From: Dyadobacter sp. LHD-138
GTDB lineage: Bacteria; Bacteroidota; Bacteroidia; Cytophagales; Spirosomataceae
Reading direction: 5' to 3'
Length of the DNA: 64,000 bases
Assembly: GCF_030929615.1 (NCBI RefSeq)
Contig: NZ_JAVFVU010000003.1
Coordinates: forward strand, 248,001-312,000
This document shows, piece after piece, positions 55,073 to 63,136 of the stretch (positions are counted from its first letter, which is position 1; the number at the start of each line of letters is the position of its first letter). A model generated the notes under the pieces. It had not been told where the DNA came from, did not search any database, and saw nothing but the letters and a program-made list of their open reading frames with translations. The position numbers were made by a program, and so were the translations under genes.

Positions 55073-57844
55073 TTAAAGGAAAAGGTTTTCGTTGTCATTA
55101 TTTAGTTCTACCTCACTCAGTCCGCCTTCTAAGGTGTAAATCCTGTTCAGATCTAAGTCACGTGCATTTAGATTTAAAAAACCATATTTTTCCTCGCCAA
55201 ATCCCAAACTCTTTATTTTTTCAACAGTTTTTGAATGCGAAAAGAGGGAAAAAGTAAATTTTGACATAATGCTTTGTAGTGTTTTGAATTGAACGGCGCG
55301 CTCCATGTCAAATCCAATCTTTTTCTTCCTGTTTTGACTGCCTTGAAAAATTAATGCTTGATATAACTCCCAAATTTGTTTTCCGTCGATAACTAAATCG
55401 TCTTCCTTATAAATTTCAAAATTTCCTAAAAACTCCAAATCCCTTCTTGAAAAAATAAACTCTCCGTTTTCAAGTAAAACTGGTAATTCAATGGGGACGA
55501 AAACTGATTCGTTTTGCTGATCTATGATCTTGAATTCCTTGTCAACTATCTCGTAATTGAGCTTCTTAATTCCCGGATCCAAGAAGGAATTTTGGAAATT
55601 ATCAGCCCAACCAAGATTCTCATTGAATTTATCCCGACGTTCAAAAACCAGTTGATACAAGTGTTTAAAGTTCTTCTTGTTTAAGATATTCTCATACTCT
55701 ATTCTGGAAATTTTGTCGCTAGTCACTTTAAAACGGTCATCGTTTTTATAAAGCAGTTTGGGATCATCTATACGGAATAGGTATACCTCACACCCCTCCT
55801 TCGAAGCGTTTCGATTAACACGTCCGGCGAGTTGCTCGTCGCTGTCAATCAATGAGATATTTTTAAAACCTAAATCCATATCGATATCCACACCAGCCTC
55901 CACTACCTGGGTCGTAATCAGCAAGATATTTAATCTTCGATTATCCTCATTCTTTAAAAATGTTATTATTTTTCGTCTTTGAGGTTCTAAGACTGTCCCG
56001 GAAAGCACAAATATCTCGTCAAAAATATGCTCACTCTGATCAATAATATTTTTGAATTCTGATGCGGTCTTTTTGTAGATGAATTCTACGATAGTGTGTA
56101 CAGCATCATTAATTTCCACGTATTGAAAAGATTTGACGACGACAATCTTTGCCAATTCATCTAATTGTAATTCTTTTTGTTCAAAAAGCTCGAAATTGAA
56201 TTTTACCCGTTCCGCAAAATTCGGATTAGTAATGTACTTACGGGCATTGGGAAGCAGTTCAATAAATTCCGGTTTTACGATTCCCTGAATAACCAAATCG
56301 CTTATTTTTGGTAAAGTAGCCGACATCAATATAAATCGAATATTGAAGCTTCTTGCGTATTCATTAATAAAGTACAACATCTTGTCCCATAGCTTAGGAT
56401 TGTAAGTTTGCAGTTCGTCAATGATCACGACCGAATTAGCGAGTCGATGAAGGAGATAATTTGCTTCCTTTCTGTTTGTTTTTAGTACCTCAAAAAATCT
56501 TACGTGCGAGAGAACAGTTAAAGGATAAAGAGCAAAAAGATTATCAATAAAATCCTTTTTATCTGACCCAAATTCGCCATCTTTCTTTTCCTCTACTTTT
56601 AAATCCTTACTGTGAAACCCCGCTTTGGAATGAAGCTCAACCAACTCGTCATCTTCCAATAGGAGTGTTTCTTTCAGTGCTTTGTAAGTCTGCGTTATCA
56701 GTGTAGTAAAAGGAAAAACGTAATAAACCTTATTCAGTTCGGGATTAGCTGCCATTAGTTCAGTAAGGGCAATCATAGAAAGATTGGTTTTTCCTCCACC
56801 AGTTGGAGCTTCTATGTAAAATAGATAATGTTGTGTATGCTTTCTAACCGTTTGCACTAGCTCTACTGCCATTTCCTGTCTCAACTTATTCAGATTAGTT
56901 TTTGACTTCTCTCGTAGACTCGCCTCTTGAAACTCAAAATCTCCAATATTTGAGAACGTATTCCGATTGTGAGCATGTGTCGTTCTAAGATTCGAAATAA
57001 TTTGTTCAATCCGTTCACGATTGTTAAAAACTCCAAAGTCAGAAGTTCTTTCACCACTCATGTACTCATGCGTTGCGAGGTAATCAGAGGCGGTCAGCAA
57101 CGAGAAATTGAGTTTAATTAATGTGAAGAGCGAAAAAGAAATCGAAAAGGTTTCCCACCTGTCAAAAAAGGCATTTTTGGCTTGCAGATATATTTTATCC
57201 TGAAAGCTTTGATGTATCTCGAAATGATATAATTTCAGGTATCCTTTCATCGCATTCACCTCCTCCCTAAATTCTATGTCTCCATTAATTGGCTTGGACA
57301 GGTAAGCCGCGTGATGTTTAAAAATGGGATATGACAGTAAGATCACAACAAAATGAATTTTCCACATGTCTTTTCCATTTAATGGCAAAGACATTGATTC
57401 CTGCAAATGTTTGGCAATAAAGAGATATGCACCGAGAGCGGAATGTTTGGATTCAAGCGGATTGTTTACAACCGACTTGAACAAAGGATTATTCATCTTA
57501 GAAGAACTTGCCTGAAAGTCTTCATTAACTTTCCCAAAATCATGAAAATGTATAATTTTCACAAACGCATTCTTGATAAATGTAGCAATCTCATAATGGT
57601 CTCCTGATTGAAAACTACATTCCTCTACTAATTTGTGAATAAATTGATCAATGACAGGATCTAATCCATGAGCCAGTATGATATCCCCAAAGTAACGGTC
57701 TACCAACGTGACATGTTCTTCGAGGGTTTCTGAGATACGTCCGGGCGAAGTGTGTGCAAGATATTTATCAGCATCTTTCAACCATTCCTTTAGATTAGGA
57801 GTGGTTGAAAGAATTGATTTTACTGAATTAAGAGAGTTGGACAT
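55073..57844 (-). CDS. cas3: CRISPR-associated helicase-nuclease Cas3 (HD domain at N-terminus)
   Basis: The frame opens at 57853; Met4 (57844) is the preferred start, giving 923 aa. Counting from the first Met, the HD nuclease has H47 and the IIHFHDFGKVNEDF motif (H104, D105). The SF2 helicase has Walker A APTGGGKT (349-356), a DELQ box at 479-482 in place of DExH, SAT at 511-513 and QLAGRVNRNASKEG as motif VI. It is recruited to Cascade-bound DNA and degrades it. It overlaps the end of cas5 by 17 bp, so expression is coupled. Length and domain order match I-B Cas3. Confidence 0.96.
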   Translation of the reverse strand: MSNSLNSVKSILSTTPNLKEWLKDADKYLAHTSPGRISETLEEHVTLVDRYFGDIILAHGLDPVIDQFIHKLVEECSFQSGDHYEIATFIKNAFVKIIHFHDFGKVNEDFQASSSKMNNPLFKSVVNNPLESKHSALGAYLFIAKHLQESMSLPLNGKDMWKIHFVVILLSYPIFKHHAAYLSKPINGDIEFREEVNAMKGYLKLYHFEIHQSFQDKIYLQAKNAFFDRWETFSISFSLFTLIKLNFSLLTASDYLATHEYMSGERTSDFGVFNNRERIEQIISNLRTTHAHNRNTFSNIGDFEFQEASLREKSKTNLNKLRQEMAVELVQTVRKHTQHYLFYIEAPTGGGKTNLSMIALTELMAANPELNKVYYVFPFTTLITQTYKALKETLLLEDDELVELHSKAGFHSKDLKVEEKKDGEFGSDKKDFIDNLFALYPLTVLSHVRFFEVLKTNRKEANYLLHRLANSVVIIDELQTYNPKLWDKMLYFINEYARSFNIRFILMSATLPKISDLVIQGIVKPEFIELLPNARKYITNPNFAERVKFNFELFEQKELQLDELAKIVVVKSFQYVEINDAVHTIVEFIYKKTASEFKNIIDQSEHIFDEIFVLSGTVLEPQRRKIITFLKNEDNRRLNILLITTQVVEAGVDIDMDLGFKNISLIDSDEQLAGRVNRNASKEGCEVYLFRIDDPKLLYKNDDRFKVTSDKISRIEYENILNKKNFKHLYQLVFERRDKFNENLGWADNFQNSFLDPGIKKLNYEIVDKEFKIIDQQNESVFVPIELPVLLENGEFIFSRRDLEFLGNFEIYKEDDLVIDGKQIWELYQALIFQGSQNRKKKIGFDMERAVQFKTLQSIMSKFTFSLFSHSKTVEKIKSLGFGEEKYGFLNLNARDLDLNRIYTLEGGLSEVELNNDNENLFL

Positions 57845-58640
57845 AATAATCAAGTGCAGCCAGAAAATATAAATTGTCTAATGCGGTGTTGGGTTTCAAA
57901 GGAAAATTTGACAAGGTAAAATCACAGATTTCGTATTGAAATAATTCGGCATTGAAACCAACAGGCAAGCGTTCAAAATACATAAATGTGTCAGCTTTAA
58001 AAGTAATTTCAAAGGGATTATAATTGTCGCAAAAATCGTCATCGACAATTTCATCTTTCAAAATAACTTTGCGCTTATTAATCATTGTACTAACCTGAAA
58101 ACTACCAGAATCAGCCTTTCTTCTTTCAAACTCATACTCCTGAAAAGTGGATTCTCCGTTTTCATCCAGCCACCATGCTTGAAACTCGTTTTTACCCAGA
58201 TACGGAATATACTCAGCTTTGCCCTCTTTCAAATTGGTGTATAAGTGCGAATGGTCCGGGTTTGACAAATCAAGTAACAGATAACATCTATATGCAGGCT
58301 TGATAAGCATTACTTCCTCAATCAGTAAATTCCCGTCAGCATTTGCATATCCGACCGTATTGCTATATTTCACCGTAGTTTTCTGAAAACTTCCTCTTTC
58401 GTGAGAATTCTCTAAGGGCTCGATCCCAACAGGCAAATCTTTCAGTCGCAGATGATATTCCGGAAACTCCCCCTTACGTTCATAGCCTTTCAAACCAATA
58501 ATTGCACCCAGGATGCCTAACAGAGCTGGTTTATGAAGCATGTTGTAGGATAACAATATTCCATCGTTGTAATCAGGCTTTTTAAAAAATCCGAAATCTC
58601 CCGTAAGGTCAAACGAAATTAACTTATTACCATTTGCCAT
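57828..58640 (-). CDS. cas5: Cascade subunit Cas5 (type I-B)
   Basis: 270 aa. It begins ISFDLTGDFGFFKKPDYNDGILLSYNMLHKPALLGILGAIIGLKGYER, the Cas5 RAMP opening with the family's pre-helix glycine-rich loop. It binds the 5' handle of the crRNA and caps the Cas7 filament in Cascade. The gene starts 2 bp after the cas7 stop and overlaps cas3. Confidence 0.95.
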   Translation of the reverse strand: MANGNKLISFDLTGDFGFFKKPDYNDGILLSYNMLHKPALLGILGAIIGLKGYERKGEFPEYHLRLKDLPVGIEPLENSHERGSFQKTTVKYSNTVGYANADGNLLIEEVMLIKPAYRCYLLLDLSNPDHSHLYTNLKEGKAEYIPYLGKNEFQAWWLDENGESTFQEYEFERRKADSGSFQVSTMINKRKVILKDEIVDDDFCDNYNPFEITFKADTFMYFERLPVGFNAELFQYEICDFTLSNFPLKPNTALDNLYFLAALDYYVQLS

Positions 58641-58642
58641 AA

Positions 58643-59575
58643 TTAATTCATTTCTAATTTCTTAGCACCATCAGGAACGTTTAAAACGGTGGTTACAGCT
58701 TCGTCATAATAGAGCTCAATTGCCTCTATTTCGGCAGCAACACTGGATCGCGATAGAATTGCAGACACTTTGCTCATGTCAATCTCACGGCTTTCGGTTA
58801 CTGATATCAATTCTACGAATGAAGGAAGTACTAGCTTGGAACCCTCTTTCAATTGCACCCATAGCAGCAGTTCATTCTCGCTTCCTGACTTGGCAGCTGA
58901 ATCGTAAAAGGTTACCCCAGAGCGCAAAGATTCTTTCAACTTCGGAATGTCATCGGAATTCAAGCCATTGCTTTCTACCTGCTTAGCCATGTCTTCCAAA
59001 TTTCTGGGATTAATTGAAAAATGATGTACGTAGTGTCCCTCCTTTAATTTGAATTGGGTACCAAGTGTAGTTTGCATGGAATCAGCACTGTTGTTGTTGG
59101 AATTTCTAAATGGAGAAGAAATCTGTTCAGAATATATGATGCTTTCAGGGAAGCGATTAACCCCGTGAGTAATTTGTACAGTTCCATGAAGCGATAAATT
59201 TGCACCCTCACTTGCGAATGTGCCTCCGAAAAGTCTTACATCAATACAGTCCAGTAACTTTTCTAAAATTACTTTACGCGCCTTCGAACCATCCTTTTTA
59301 TCAATCTTAGGAAACTCTCTAAAATGTTTTACATAAGTCTGATCCAGGTCTCGCGGTTGCATGGTGTCGCTAAGACTTTTAAAGTAGAATACCTTTTCGG
59401 CCGGAAAATTTTTTACTATATAGTTTCTGACAGAATATTTTAAAGCTTTGTCCGTAGCATAAACTGTTCCATCCGGCAAAGTTCTAGGTTGATGTGTAAA
59501 ATCTGCGTTATAATTTGAGTTAATTGATTTGACAATTACACAACCAAATACCCTGTTCTTAAATGAATTGCTCAT
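58643..59575 (-). CDS. cas7: Cascade backbone subunit Cas7 (type I-B, Csh2 family)
   Basis: 310 aa. FGCVIVKSINSNYNADFTHQPRTLPDGTVYATDKALKYSVRNYIV is the Csh2/Cas7 opening block. LDCIDVRLFGGTF and GANLSLHGTVQITHGVNRFPESIIYSEQISSPF are further family blocks. Copies of Cas7 form the helical filament that holds the spacer part of the crRNA. It lies 27 bp after cas8b. Confidence 0.96.
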   Translation of the reverse strand: MSNSFKNRVFGCVIVKSINSNYNADFTHQPRTLPDGTVYATDKALKYSVRNYIVKNFPAEKVFYFKSLSDTMQPRDLDQTYVKHFREFPKIDKKDGSKARKVILEKLLDCIDVRLFGGTFASEGANLSLHGTVQITHGVNRFPESIIYSEQISSPFRNSNNNSADSMQTTLGTQFKLKEGHYVHHFSINPRNLEDMAKQVESNGLNSDDIPKLKESLRSGVTFYDSAAKSGSENELLLWVQLKEGSKLVLPSFVELISVTESREIDMSKVSAILSRSSVAAEIEAIELYYDEAVTTVLNVPDGAKKLEMN

Positions 59576-59602
59576 TATTAATTTATGATTTATGTGAAAG
59601 GT

Positions 59603-61483
59603 TTATTCCTGAGTTTGTATTTCTTGCTCTCCGGATATTTCAGGCGTGGATACCTCTTTATCGCTAAACAGCGCATTCTTAGAAAAAATACCTGCCAGAA
59701 TCGTCGGAATCAACCCCCTGACCGAGGTGGTTTCATAAGCGAGCACTTCTGCAAATGGCAATCGAAAATTGCCGGAAAAGTTCTCATGCTTGTAGGTGTC
59801 AAACATCCTGGCGATAGCCTTATTTAGCTCTTTCGATTTCACTTGTTGAAGAAACGGCTCTAACCTTTGATAGCTCTTATCGGCAGTTTTACTCTTTGTC
59901 ATTAAATAGGCAATTACCTGCCCTACTACAAAAGCATATTGGTCATCTGTTTCAATAGATGCTTCTCCTTTTGTAAGCTGCTGGATAAAGATTCGGTGTT
60001 CTTTCAGTTTACTAGCCATGGATTGAGGTTGGTTATTTTTTAAATCAAATTTCTCCGAAAAGCTGAACCAGATATTTAACTTTTGGTGAATGGAGTGGTA
60101 TTGCGAGTGATTATTGTTTTTGAATTCATCGAGACGCATGTCTTCTATAATGCTTGTCTGTAAAATATCGTCAAACATTAACTTGGTAACAGAATGTCGC
60201 TGGGACTTAAATATAAAATCATAAAAAGCCCTTCTGTATTTCATTACCTGAAGAAATGTAACATCCGATTTGCAGTAGGCCGAATCAATGTCGTCAAAGT
60301 ATTTATGCTGAAAATCTCCTTTTTTTGTTTTTACAATGAGAGCGTTATTAAAAATATTCAACAGAATAAGATACTGGAAATCAAACACGTTATGAACCTT
60401 AGGCGAGAATTTACAATTGAACAAATCTTCAACCTTCCATGAATTGTCATTTTCATCTTTTAGCTCATATTCGAATTTTGACACAAAGTCGAAGTCTTTT
60501 ATTTCTCCCATCTGATAGAACAAAAGATAGTAGTTTCCAATATCTGATTTGTGATTCTCGTACAGTCGCTCAATAATCTCCTTATAACCCATTTTTCCGC
60601 CATCACCAGTATTCTCTTTGAACAGCATGATTGACTTATTTCTCAATTCTTCATTATTTATAAAAATCGGCAGCGGCCTTGGAAATATATTACGACCCAT
60701 CAAATCCTGAAATTCGTAAAGAGATTTTGCATCCTCTCCCGAAATTCTACCCGAAATGTCAAAACTTGCGGATTGGTGACTTAAAAAGATTTTTTTAGTT
60801 GGAAAACCATTAAAAAAGTCACTGGTACCGTATGTGGTATCTCCGATTGTTTTATTGTAATCACTCGTATTAAACAATTTGTCGGCCAGATATTTAGCGT
60901 TAGCAGCGTGATACTTTTCGATGGGTTCATCAAGATAAAAGATAACATATTCAGCATCTTTCATTTCTGCGAACTCCGGAATCCGATCCAGCAAAGCGTG
61001 CATTTTATCCTCGCTATTGATTGCATATTTGAAAATTTCCAATCGTTGCTTATCCGATTCATCATCCAGCAAATCGAATCCTTTGGCAAAATAGGTGTTA
61101 ATTCTTTCATAGACCTGAGACTTTCCGACGGAGGCGTTAGCCAAATATTTTTCACCATTTACCAAATTTTCACGCTTTACAGCCAGGCAATATGGAGAAC
61201 ACGTATGAATAGCCTTCGTTGGCAGATCGAAACATTTGTTAGTATTCACACACCAGGACAATTGCGAAAGAGTTGCGAAACGGTTCAGTAGTGTCAATTC
61301 ATCCGAACCCAGGTTTTTGGTTTTTGTGTAAACCGAACCTAAAAGTGATTCGTAATTTACGACACTTGTTTCTCCATCAGTTTGAATTTGAAGCAAGATA
61401 TGAAGGCCATCTTTGGGTTTTAGGCCCAACGCCTTAAAGTCAGGATCGAGAGAATTAACGAATTGGGAGAGTTCTTTAATCAT
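59603..61483 (-). CDS. cas8b: Cascade large subunit Cas8b (Csh1 family)
   Basis: The open frame reaches 61558, but I choose ATG 61483 (MIKELSQFVNSLDPDF), the usual Csh1 N-terminus. Upstream of it the frame runs antiparallel in register over another coding frame (see 61476-61619). Length 626 aa. A zinc-finger-like block CVNTNKCFDLPTKAIHTCSPYC lies near residue 85. FYLDEPIEKYHAANAKYLADKLFN and VFDFQYLILLNIFNNALIVK are typical of this family. Cas8b recognises the PAM and recruits Cas3. The start overlaps the small zinc-ribbon ORF by 8 bp, so translation may be coupled. Confidence 0.92.
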   Translation of the reverse strand: MIKELSQFVNSLDPDFKALGLKPKDGLHILLQIQTDGETSVVNYESLLGSVYTKTKNLGSDELTLLNRFATLSQLSWCVNTNKCFDLPTKAIHTCSPYCLAVKRENLVNGEKYLANASVGKSQVYERINTYFAKGFDLLDDESDKQRLEIFKYAINSEDKMHALLDRIPEFAEMKDAEYVIFYLDEPIEKYHAANAKYLADKLFNTSDYNKTIGDTTYGTSDFFNGFPTKKIFLSHQSASFDISGRISGEDAKSLYEFQDLMGRNIFPRPLPIFINNEELRNKSIMLFKENTGDGGKMGYKEIIERLYENHKSDIGNYYLLFYQMGEIKDFDFVSKFEYELKDENDNSWKVEDLFNCKFSPKVHNVFDFQYLILLNIFNNALIVKTKKGDFQHKYFDDIDSAYCKSDVTFLQVMKYRRAFYDFIFKSQRHSVTKLMFDDILQTSIIEDMRLDEFKNNNHSQYHSIHQKLNIWFSFSEKFDLKNNQPQSMASKLKEHRIFIQQLTKGEASIETDDQYAFVVGQVIAYLMTKSKTADKSYQRLEPFLQQVKSKELNKAIARMFDTYKHENFSGNFRLPFAEVLAYETTSVRGLIPTILAGIFSKNALFSDKEVSTPEISGEQEIQTQE

Positions 61484-61619
61484 ATTTATTGTTGCTATCG
61501 CTATTAGTCCAAAAATGAAATCCATTACAAATGCCACAGCTATCGATTTGACTTTCATCCAATAAACAATTCAGGCATTTTCTAGCAGGTCTGTTAATCA
61601 ATTTTTCATCCCTTCCCAT
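61476..61619 (-). CDS. unannotated 47-aa zinc-ribbon protein overlapping the cas8b start
   Basis: ATG at 61619, stop TAA at 61478-61476; 47 aa. Two cysteine pairs, KCLNC (Cys 15 and 18) and SCGIC (Cys 28 and 31), make a CxxC-x9-CxxC zinc-ribbon or treble-clef pattern; FHFW follows. The last 8 bp overlap the cas8b start in the form ATGATTAA, the classic arrangement for coupled translation. It is the first gene after the candidate operon promoter at 61670-61678. I do not recognise a family. It could bind zinc and assist Cascade assembly, act as a small regulator, or be a leader peptide that couples cas8b translation. Confidence 0.65.
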   Translation of the reverse strand: MGRDEKLINRPARKCLNCLLDESQIDSCGICNGFHFWTNSDSNNKYD

Positions 61620-61669
61620 GACAAGTCGTTTTAGGTTCTTGACAAAGTAAGGGAAAAATAAAATCTAAT

Positions 61670-61678
61670 CAAAGTATA
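61670..61678 (-). promoter_or_regulatory. candidate -7 element of the main cas operon promoter
   Basis: TATACTTTG on the minus strand resembles the Bacteroidota -7 consensus TAnnTTTG with one extra base. It lies about 50 bp before the first ORF start (61619), a normal leader length. No clear -33 TTTG is visible. The site overlaps the match to the mini-CRISPR spacer (61672-61687). Confidence 0.5.
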
Positions 61679-61766
61679 TGGTAATTTACTATTAATTTCG
61701 AATATTCACTTTTTTTGACCCTTAAAAAATTAAAAAATGTTTACTTTTACTTGGTGATCTAAATTA

Positions 61767-61855
61767 GGAATTGAAATAAGTACATAGTTATTTGGCAACA
61801 ACACAATCGTACCATTTTAGATTTCAAGCAGTTGCGAATAGCGCAACTGCTTTTT
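61767..61855 (+). ncRNA. solitary mini-CRISPR, candidate cas-regulating RNA (CreR/CreA-like)
   Basis: On the plus strand GGAATTGAAAT (61767-61777) equals the last 11 nt of the CRISPR repeat in crRNA sense, including the whole 8-nt handle ATTGAAAT. A short spacer follows (61778-61799, 22 nt). A second repeat-like segment (61800-61829) matches the repeat at 20 of 30 positions, with CAATCGTACCAT (61804-61815) exact. A strong terminator for this strand follows at once. The RNA would start upstream near 61750-61760; TACTTTTA at 61742-61749 is a possible -7 box, with TTTG at 61714-61717 somewhat too far for a usual -33. Location between cas6 and cas8b, degenerate repeats and a spacer partly matching a cas promoter are the defining traits of CreR/CreA RNAs known from type I-B systems. 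Confidence 0.72.
61826..61855 (+). terminator. intrinsic terminator of the mini-CRISPR RNA
   Basis: Perfect 11-bp stem AAGCAGTTGCG (61826-61836) with CGCAACTGCTT (61842-61852), loop AATAG, and a T-run at 61851-61855. The T-run exists only for plus-strand transcripts, and no annotated plus-strand gene needs it, which argues that a real RNA ends here. It stops 7 bp before the convergent cas6 stop codon. Confidence 0.85.
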
Positions 61856-61861
61856 AGTAAT

Positions 61862-62695
61862 TTACCGCTGCTTTATGACGACGGCGATTTCCACGCACCC
61901 ACACCCCAACGTACTCGAATACTTCCCTATCCCGCTGGCAATCGCAACTTCCAGAATCTGACGTGGCGCTGTGAGTTCAAATTCGAAATTATGAAAACCA
62001 ATAACCTTGGTCTGTTTTCCTTCCTTGCCTTCTTTTACCAGCATGCCGCGTTGTTTGATTTTTTGTTCTGGTAACAATCTGAATTTTACCAGCTGTTGCG
62101 CAGTAACAGCATCCATAGCCAAACCGCCGTTTTCCTGCACACTCAGGTATTTATCGACCACATTTTGTGCTAAAAATATAGCAAATCTTTCATCTTCAGG
62201 ATGTAAATACTGATCCAGGTTCTCTATTTTCTCCGCGATAACCATTGGTGAAAGGGTTCGTAACCGAACTGTCGGCGCCATACCTTCCGGGATATTGACC
62301 GGAATTGTTTCTACACGCTCTACAATAAAATCAGCCTGGTAATCTTTGTTGTAAAGACTTAGCTGCTGATTTTGAAACAGTCCGACAATAAAACTTTCCG
62401 CAGCCTGATCAATATAAAACGAAACAATCAAAGAGATTTCCGACGAACGTAACACCATACACGAATCACCCGGCCTGGGCTTTTTAATGTTGGGGATGAT
62501 CAAAGAAGAAAATGTAAAGTGTTTGAAAAACTTATGCCCATTTGGCAAACTATATCCCTTTTCATGAAGAAAAGAGGCATATCCCGAATCAGCACGGTCT
62601 AACAGTTTGTATATCCATGCTTGTAATGGATATTGATAATTAAACAATAATTGCTGCCGATCCCTTAAAGGTTTTAGCACTAGTTGAAATCTCAT
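61862..62695 (-). CDS. cas6: CRISPR pre-crRNA endoribonuclease Cas6
   Basis: 277 aa. Two RAMP ferredoxin folds. The N-terminal part has LLFNYQYPLQAWIYKLLD and HKFFKHFTFSSLIIP (candidate catalytic His near residue 58). The C-terminus has the glycine-rich loop GIGKYSSTLGCGCVEI (about residues 255-270), the Cas6 signature. It cuts the repeat transcript 8 nt before the repeat end, leaving the ATTGAAAT handle. It is separated from the rest of the cas operon by the 378-bp region to the cas8b start, which holds the mini-CRISPR, and probably has its own promoter near 62757-62772. Confidence 0.93.
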   Translation of the reverse strand: MRFQLVLKPLRDRQQLLFNYQYPLQAWIYKLLDRADSGYASFLHEKGYSLPNGHKFFKHFTFSSLIIPNIKKPRPGDSCMVLRSSEISLIVSFYIDQAAESFIVGLFQNQQLSLYNKDYQADFIVERVETIPVNIPEGMAPTVRLRTLSPMVIAEKIENLDQYLHPEDERFAIFLAQNVVDKYLSVQENGGLAMDAVTAQQLVKFRLLPEQKIKQRGMLVKEGKEGKQTKVIGFHNFEFELTAPRQILEVAIASGIGKYSSTLGCGCVEIAVVIKQR

Positions 62696-63136
62696 TTATA
62701 TATGGAGGTGGTTACATCTGCATATTAAAACTTTATTTTGTATTATTTTAATTAAAAAGTAAATTTTTATTTTATGGTGTTTCTAACCTCCGAAAAATTA
62801 ATTGATGCGATTGTAACATCAAAATTTAACAACGTAGCTGAATATTTCCGTATCTGTAAAATTGACAAACAAATACGGCTAACAAAATACCGCTTTAAAG
62901 TAATCATTCTGCTCCAAAATCCACTGGTCATCGTACCCAAATTCTCCAATAGAGTCCCTATGAAGCATTTTACTATCGTTTTAAGATAATGATTGCACTA
63001 ACCCTAAATATAGTCGTAGAGAGAAAGTGAAATGTTTGACTATTTAGAATTTGCATAGGTGAAGCAATTCTCATTTTGCTTTTCTACATTAGCAGCGCAA
63101 AGTCAGTCAAAATGGCTTTGTTCAGGTCAAATGTGA
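62696..63136. other. region upstream of cas6, one doubtful small ORF
   Basis: 441 bp. It holds the cas6 promoter; TACTTTTT on the minus strand near 62760 is a possible -7 box. A 71-codon plus-strand frame (62774-62989, starting MVFLTSEKLIDAIVTSKF) overlaps this promoter region and has no recognisable features; I leave it as doubtful. 62990-63136 shows nothing. Confidence 0.4.

Noticed and set aside
61484-61558. 25-codon N-terminal extension of cas8b (starting MKVKSIAVAFVMDF)
   Set aside because: This stretch codes in another frame for the zinc-ribbon protein, and the family normally starts at MIKELSQF, so the extension is only an open frame.
62774-62989. 71-codon plus-strand ORF upstream of cas6, considered as a toxin (CreT-like) or antisense regulator
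   Set aside because: No toxin features such as runs of rare codons or a short hydrophobic peptide, and it overlaps the probable cas6 promoter; evidence is too weak to call.
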